Shown: positions 59,042 to 64,000 of the stretch, piece by piece | Layout: every line of letters begins with the position of its first letter | How positions within the stretch are numbered: position 1 is the first letter of the stretch | Program-made: the position numbers and the translations under genes | The notes under the pieces: model-generated | Seen by the model: the letters and a program-made list of their open reading frames with translations, nothing else | Database searches by the model: none | What the model was told of the DNA's origin: nothing | NCBI GenBank assembly: GCA_029449235.1 | Contig: JANATG010000018.1 | Coordinates: forward strand, 1,275,969-1,339,968 | Reading direction: 5' to 3' | Origin: Linnemannia schmuckeri | Lineage: Eukaryota > Mortierellomycota > Mortierellomycetes > Mortierellales > Mortierellaceae | Length of the DNA stretch: 64,000 bases

Positions 59042-59425
59042 TGTTGCGGTACGGGGTTTTTATTTTCATTTTACCCCGTCTTTTTATTTAACGAAGAAGT
59101 GTATTCACGTCCGTGGTTAATCATCACCTCCGTGATAATTACCACTTCTGTTATTTATTATCACCTCCGTGATCATTTGTCACAATCGTAGTTAAATACC
59201 ACTCAGTGGTGTAAAATAAAGAAACAACACTTTCTTCTCGTTGACTACAGACCCCATACTTCTCAGTAATAAAGGCGATACTGTCGCTGCGTGCATGTAC
59301 CCCCCGTTGACCTTTCACGGTCCTTATGTGCATTACGTGGTATTGATTTCACATCCTTCTGATCCGCGTGCTTTGCCTGAAGTGGATGTGTGTGATTGAC
59401 TCCTCCCTGCTTACTAACGATAACA
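59042..59425 (+). repeat. Possible solo-LTR-like relic with internal palindromes
   Basis: The segment begins TGTT and ends AACA, as LTRs do, and is 384 bp long. Inside are ACGGGGT and ACCCCGT arms at 59051-59057 and 59073-59079. ATCACCTCCGTGAT, itself a palindrome, occurs twice near 59125 and 59160, and diverged copies lie around them. The flanking five bases (GGTAA and GGAAT) are not a clean target duplication, so the LTR reading is weak. Confidence 0.22.
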
Positions 59426-61377
59426 GGAATCGCCCTCGCACACACATGCATACACTCTGCTCCTTTTCGCCGCTAGCCACTCGCCTGCAAGAGAAAATTC
59501 ATAACAAAGCGAGGGCATTATGGTGTTTCAGGGAGTGGTAGAGGAAGGGGGTGTGGGTGGGTAGTGGGTAAGTGCACGAGAAAGTATATTTCAACCGCTA
59601 ATCGAGAGATCATTTCTCAACTTTGGCCATTCGTTGATTGTTGATAGTCGATTGTTCAAGTAGCTAACTAGGGTTGTTGGTCAATGAAGCATTCAAGGCT
59701 GATGTCGAGAATCTAGGCTAGGGCAGGCCGAAGTTGACCTTTTCTCAGGGCAGACACAGGGAAGGGAGCGAGAGGGCGATATGAGTGTGGATAGATTTTC
59801 AAAGGCAGAGACAGAGCATTATTCAAGACATTAGGTGAAGGACTATCTATGATAGACTATTTAAACTAAATGGTGTGGCAATGCAAAAATCAAATGAGAA
59901 AGACTGTTGCATTGCCGCTGGTGGCAAAAATCAAATTAATTTGCCACTTTTGTGTATGTGTATTTGCCACAAACAAAAGCGGCATGGGCGCGACAGCTGA
60001 ATAGGCTTTGTTACTACCAGTCTCAACACCGGCACCGACACCATTGTTTATAAGACCGCAATAAGTGTTTGGCACGCTTGGGGATGGATAATTCGGCAGT
60101 GAATTCATCTTTGCTAAAGCCATGGTAGTTGGAGGGAGGTGAAGGCAACAGGGGTGGCAGAAGCCAGTCAATGGAACTTGAGGGAAGGATTCTGGGTCAA
60201 AAGGTAACTAGGATCATCAATGACGAGCCCATTCAAGGTCATGCATGTCGCTCTACTCCTAATCCAAACCATCAAGGTTGTCGCAAGTCGGTTGAAGGAC
60301 TTGAGGAGGTAAGGAGGAAGTACAGGCATGGTAGCCGATACGAGTGACCATACCGCGCTACGAACGGGAACACCAACAAACAAATTATGTAAATGGAGTA
60401 CTTGGACAAGCAAACATCAATATCATCACACAATAGAGCACTGTCAAGCACTTACGCTATGGCCGCCGCATTTAAGTCTACCTAGAGAGTGACAAGGAAG
60501 TGGGGCCAAGGCAAAGATGCCCTTTATTGCTGCACACTGCTTAAACTATTTACCGATCGTGATGCTGCAGTTCCTATGCTTCTTGCCGCTCTTGGCCCCT
60601 ATCTCCTTCATCTAAGTCAGGAGTCAGATCATCGGCGCTTGTCCTGCCGTATAGGCTTCGATGGTTCTTGCACATTGAGACTATACAAGTTCGTTTAGCC
60701 TTCATCACAAAGGGAGGCTACAGGCGTGCTTAAGATGTGTGTGTGATGCATGGCGGAAGTCGTTTTTTGTGGCAATAGATCGAGGCCATTATCTAGTAGC
60801 CCTCCTGCTCATCATTGTTGGCCAAAGCTTGAAGACCGCGGAAGTGGTTATAGACTAGGTTGTAGCTGTCAGAGAGCCCATGCAGAAGGTGGGATTCCCT
60901 GTTTATCCATCTCTACTCGTGGCTGTTCGATGCACCTTACATCGCTGTCTATGTTGCAGAACCGCCATCCTGGCCATAAAGCTCCTCCATCATGCTCTAC
61001 ACCTCACGGGTCACAATGAGCTGATTAGCTGAGCTGATCTGGTTCTGACTCGCCCTGCCTTTCCCTTGTCGCATATGGTCCCGTTCATTCTGTCTCGCAA
61101 TGAGGCTAGATAGCGTATAAAACAAACACTTTGCTAGAAACATATTAAAAAAAAGGACAGTACTCTTTCAGTTCTAACGTGCCTATATAGAATACAGTGA
61201 AGTATCACACCGTCCTCCTCTTCTACTTGTTAAAGTGCTCACAAAAGTGACTCATCTTTTTGTGAATTCTGGTTTTTTTGAAATGCCCATTCATCAATGT
61301 TCCAACTGGACCCAGATTCCTGTCAGTCATTCTCTTGATTCGCGGCCTCATTCATTACCACTTACCTATTTTTGCAG
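59426..61377. other. Subtelomeric gene-poor region with inverted repeats
   Basis: No gene could be supported. A 10-bp perfect inverted repeat (GGCAATGCAA at 59877-59886, TTGCATTGCC at 59907-59916) sits beside other TTTGCCAC and GTGGCAA copies to about 59970, suggesting the end of an old element. Frames between 59890 and 61020 look like fragments in several frames, with stops throughout, and may be a decayed element. Confidence 0.35.
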
Positions 61378-61542
61378 GACCTCCAACGGCTCATCGCCGA
61401 AATTGAAATGCAGATCTTAGATGGATCACTTTTGTGGGAAATGGGGAGGCGGCCATTAACGGTAGGGATATATGGCATGGCAGACTTTAAGGATATGATA
61501 CTTCATCTGGCGCAGCAAATCCCAGCTGTATTTATCATCTGA
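61378..61542 (+). CDS. Possible terminal exon or gene remnant, 54 aa
   Basis: A good acceptor (CTATTTTTGCAG) opens a frame that begins DLQRLIAEIEMQIL and goes through LTVGIYGMADFKDMILHLAQ to a TGA at 61540-61542. The composition is protein-like, with amphipathic helices, unlike its surroundings. I could not find the exon before it, so this may be the end of a broken gene. Family not recognised. Confidence 0.3.
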   Translation, partial: DLQRLIAEIEMQILDGSLLWEMGRRPLTVGIYGMADFKDMILHLAQQIPAVFII

Positions 61543-63110
61543 TATACACAAGCAAAGACAGATTACATGTTACACGTCTGTGAGGTCAATTTCATGCTAT
61601 TAGCTATCATTGCCATTGCTTTATAAAAAATGTTCGCAAGTTTTATTGCGTTGTCTTGAACGGTAGCAATCGCCAAGGTATATTGTGTCGTGAGATACCT
61701 GTATTTACACCTCTGCACCCAACATTACCCTCTGCTATCATAACCTAGAGCACAAACAGAGATTTTGTGTGGATGCTCCCATGTATGACGCGGATAGTTG
61801 TGAAAGATCTCTTTTCCTCGACTTGTTTACACCACGAATTCTGACTGTTGATGACTTGCTAATTTCTGAAAATCCACAAGATATGCAAAAAACTCTCATA
61901 TGCCAAAATTCCCCTAACGATCACGGTATAAGTATTATCTACGTTTAAGAGATATAATAGCGAAAATATGCTTGTCTTCTCGGACTTGTATCAACACAAA
62001 TCCTTACTATTGATGGCCAGACAATTTTCAAATTGTAACGGGATTTTTTAGGGCAAGGTAGTTTTTTGCATATCTTGTAGATTTTAATATTATCAAATCA
62101 TGAGCAAGTGGGGTTCAGGCTTAAAACAAGGCGAAGTATGCTGCCATGACCCAACTAGTGTGGCCATGCATGGAGAATTAGTACGCAAAAACTCCTATCG
62201 CTCTCCATGTTAATTTAAATCAAGGCACCTACACTCCGAGACTGCAAATAAGGGTATTCTTAACTTGCTTTTAGCCATCGAGACTACAATGCAGTATACA
62301 TTTATGGTTGCTGGCATTCAAGACATAAAGTAGAGAACTCGCGTAGGTTATTTCCCACATAGTGTCGAGGATAGATCATAGGATGAACCGGCCTTGCAAT
62401 GTATAGCAAAAAATTTACACTTGCAAATATACTCTAGGCGAGTATACACCTGGATATTATTGCGCCAGAAGTATTGCAAGTTTTGAATTGTCATATTATT
62501 AGATTCAGTGTACATCTCCACTGACCATATTCGTAAGGATTTCACAAAATCGCTCTTTAATCTACTCACGGGTATGATATGATGTAGCGAAATGTAATTT
62601 AATTAAAAAACATAACCTCGCAAAGTAACAGGTTATTGGGTCACATAAGCATAATGTATGGCATATACAACCGTGTCAATGATGCCATAAATTCAAAATA
62701 TAATGAAGTATGTATTCTCAGTAAAATGTGTTCATAGTTTACAAGCCGCAGAATTTGACACTATTAATCATATTATGGTGGCAAATCAAGCTGATTGGAA
62801 GTCCAAATATATTCTGCCAATGGTTATATGACCTGGCAGGATAGTGAGAATTAAGGCTAATTTTGCCTGGAAGTGGAAAGCTATTTTATATGATAAAAAG
62901 ATATCGAAAATTATTTTTTTATATATCAAGAAGGGTAATGTTTTCATCAGCCTAAAAGTGTACAGTTATAAAGGTTTGCAAGATTTTAGGTGTTGAGCTT
63001 GTTTTATAACTCTTGGCGTTTTACGTTTCAAGTTGAGAAGGTCTTTTTAATCCTTTAGGCTCTTTCGAGGCTTTTAAGATATTTAAGGGTTTACATGGTT
63101 TTCTAATTTT
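61543..63110. other. AT-rich subtelomeric sequence
   Basis: Strongly AT-rich, no gene. It includes the inverted-repeat element at 61868-62085. A stretch around 61815-61860 is repeated with divergence at about 61975-62025. From about 62985 onward short TTTTAGG and TAAGGG words appear, leading into the terminal array. Confidence 0.45.
61868..62085. mobile_element. 218-bp element bounded by 26-bp inverted repeats
   Basis: The arms at 61868-61893 and 62060-62085 are inverse copies with one mismatch in 26 bases; the shared core is ACAAGATATGCAAAAAACT. There is no coding capacity. I see no clear target-site duplication, so it could be a MITE, a foldback unit or a palindromic subtelomeric repeat. 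Confidence 0.6.
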
Positions 63111-63111
63111 T

Positions 63112-64000
63112 AGGTTTTCAGGATCTTAGGGTTTTAGGGGTATTAAGGGTTTTTAAGGGTGTTTTAGGGCTTTTTAGGGTTTTTAGGGTTTTTTAGGGTT
63201 TTTTTAGGGTTTTTTAGGGTTTTTTAGGGTTTTTTAGGGTTTTTTTAGGGTTTTTTAGGGTTTTTAGGGTTTTTTAGGGTTTTTTAGGGTTTTTTAGGGT
63301 TTTTTAGGGTTTTTTAGGGTTTTTTTAGGGTTTTTTAGGGTTTTTTAGGGTTTTTTAGGGTTTTTTAGGGTTTTTTAGGGTTTTTTAGGGTTTTTTAGGG
63401 TTTTTTAGGGTTTTTTAGGGTTTTTTAGGGTTTTTTAGGGTTTTTTAGGGTTTTTTAGGGTTTTTAGGGTTTTTAGGGTTTTTAGGGTTTTTTAGGGTTT
63501 TTTAGGGTTTTTTAGGGTTTTTTAGGGTTTTTTAGGGTTTTTTAGGGTTTTTTAGGGTTTTTTAGGGTTTTTTAGGGTTTTTTAGGGTTTTTTAGGGTTT
63601 TTAGGGTTTTTAGGGTTTTTTAGGGTTTTTTAGGGTTTTTTAGGGTTTTTTAGGGTTTTTAGGGTTTTTAGGGTTTTTTAGGGTTTTTTAGGGTTTTTTT
63701 AGGGTTTTTTAGGTTTTTTAGGGTTTTTTAGGGTTTTTTAGGGTTTTTTTAGGGTTTTTTAGGGTTTTTTAGGGTTTTTTAGGGTTTTTTAGGGTTTTTT
63801 AGGGTTTTTTAGGGTTTTTTAGGGTTTTTTAGGGTTTTTAGGGTTTTTTAGGGTTTTTTAGGTTTTTAGGGTTTTTTAGGGTTTTTTAGGGTTTTTTAGG
63901 GTTTTTTAGGGTTTTTTAGGGTTTTTTAGGGTTTTTTAGGGTTTTTTAGGGTTTTTTAGGGTTTTTAGGGTTTTGTAGGTTTTTAGGGTTTTTAGGGTTT
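63112..64000 (+). repeat. Terminal T5-7AGGG tandem array, probable telomere
   Basis: About 850 bases of a short repeat, mostly the ten-base unit TTTTTTAGGG with five-T and seven-T variants. The array is irregular at its left edge (AGGGGTATTAAGGG, TTTTAAGGGTG), then nearly pure to the window end. The G-rich strand runs 5' to 3' towards the end, the orientation of a right-hand telomere. The unit is not the usual fungal TTAGGG but is known as the telomere of the plant Cestrum. It is also possible that the window continues into unique sequence and that this is an internal satellite. Confidence 0.8.

Noticed and set aside
1..64000. A CRISPR array, operon or bacterial-type system
   Set aside because: No regularly spaced direct repeats, no Shine-Dalgarno-spaced gene runs; introns and gene families are eukaryotic throughout.

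Overview
This is eukaryotic, almost certainly fungal, DNA. Short GT-AG introns interrupt most genes. There are fungal-type families (Pho80-type cyclin, Gyp7-type TBC protein, BIM1-like copper protein, UMTA-type methyltransferase), many Ser/Gln/Asn-rich low-complexity regions, and a decayed member of a large gene family that I remember from Mortierella-type fungi. I infer Mortierellomycota from the overall character; no marker gene in the window proves it. The right end (about 63.1-64.0 kb) is an array of T5-7AGGG repeats with the G-rich strand running outward, so the window probably ends in a telomere.

Layout, left to right. A gene fragment sits at the left edge (27-260). Next come a Ser-rich single-pass membrane protein (3.1-4.9 kb), the LYR-type complex I subunit NDUFA6 (5.5-6.3 kb), a decayed family pseudogene (7.1-10.5 kb), a 1354-aa arrestin-like protein (13.7-17.8 kb) and ureidoglycolate lyase (18.4-19.3 kb). 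After an 8-kb stretch with no gene I could find comes a polyglutamine cyclin (27.3-29.8 kb). From 30 to 38 kb lies a compact group: an N-terminal Xaa-Pro-Lys methyltransferase (-), a putative mitochondrial protein (+), an XRCC4/PAXX-like protein (-) and a GATA-like plus PHD zinc-finger protein (-). A second stretch without clear genes covers 38.3-47.8 kb. Then come three minus-strand genes: a secreted protein with two bacterial-type YbaY/YscW domains, a GPI-anchored BIM1-like copper protein, and a methyltransferase with a long myristoylatable N-terminus. The last clear gene is a nine-exon TBC-domain RabGAP (54.2-57.6 kb). The final 6 kb before the terminal array is subtelomeric in character: AT-rich, gene-poor and full of transposon-like inverted repeats.

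The genes do not form one pathway. Themes are chromatin and cell-cycle regulation (cyclin, GATA/PHD, NTMT), trafficking (arrestin, TBC), mitochondrion (NDUFA6, 31.6-kb gene), nitrogen salvage (ureidoglycolate lyase) and cell-surface metal handling (BIM1-like). Exon structures were assembled by hand from splice consensus and reading-frame continuity. All multi-exon models given here close to an exact multiple of three, except NTMT, whose first exon I could not place. The strongest novelties are the T6AGGG terminal array, the tandem YbaY-type protein, the XRCC4/PAXX-like candidate, a small TA-flanked inverted-repeat transposon, and the fact that every long homopolymer run is A on the + strand.
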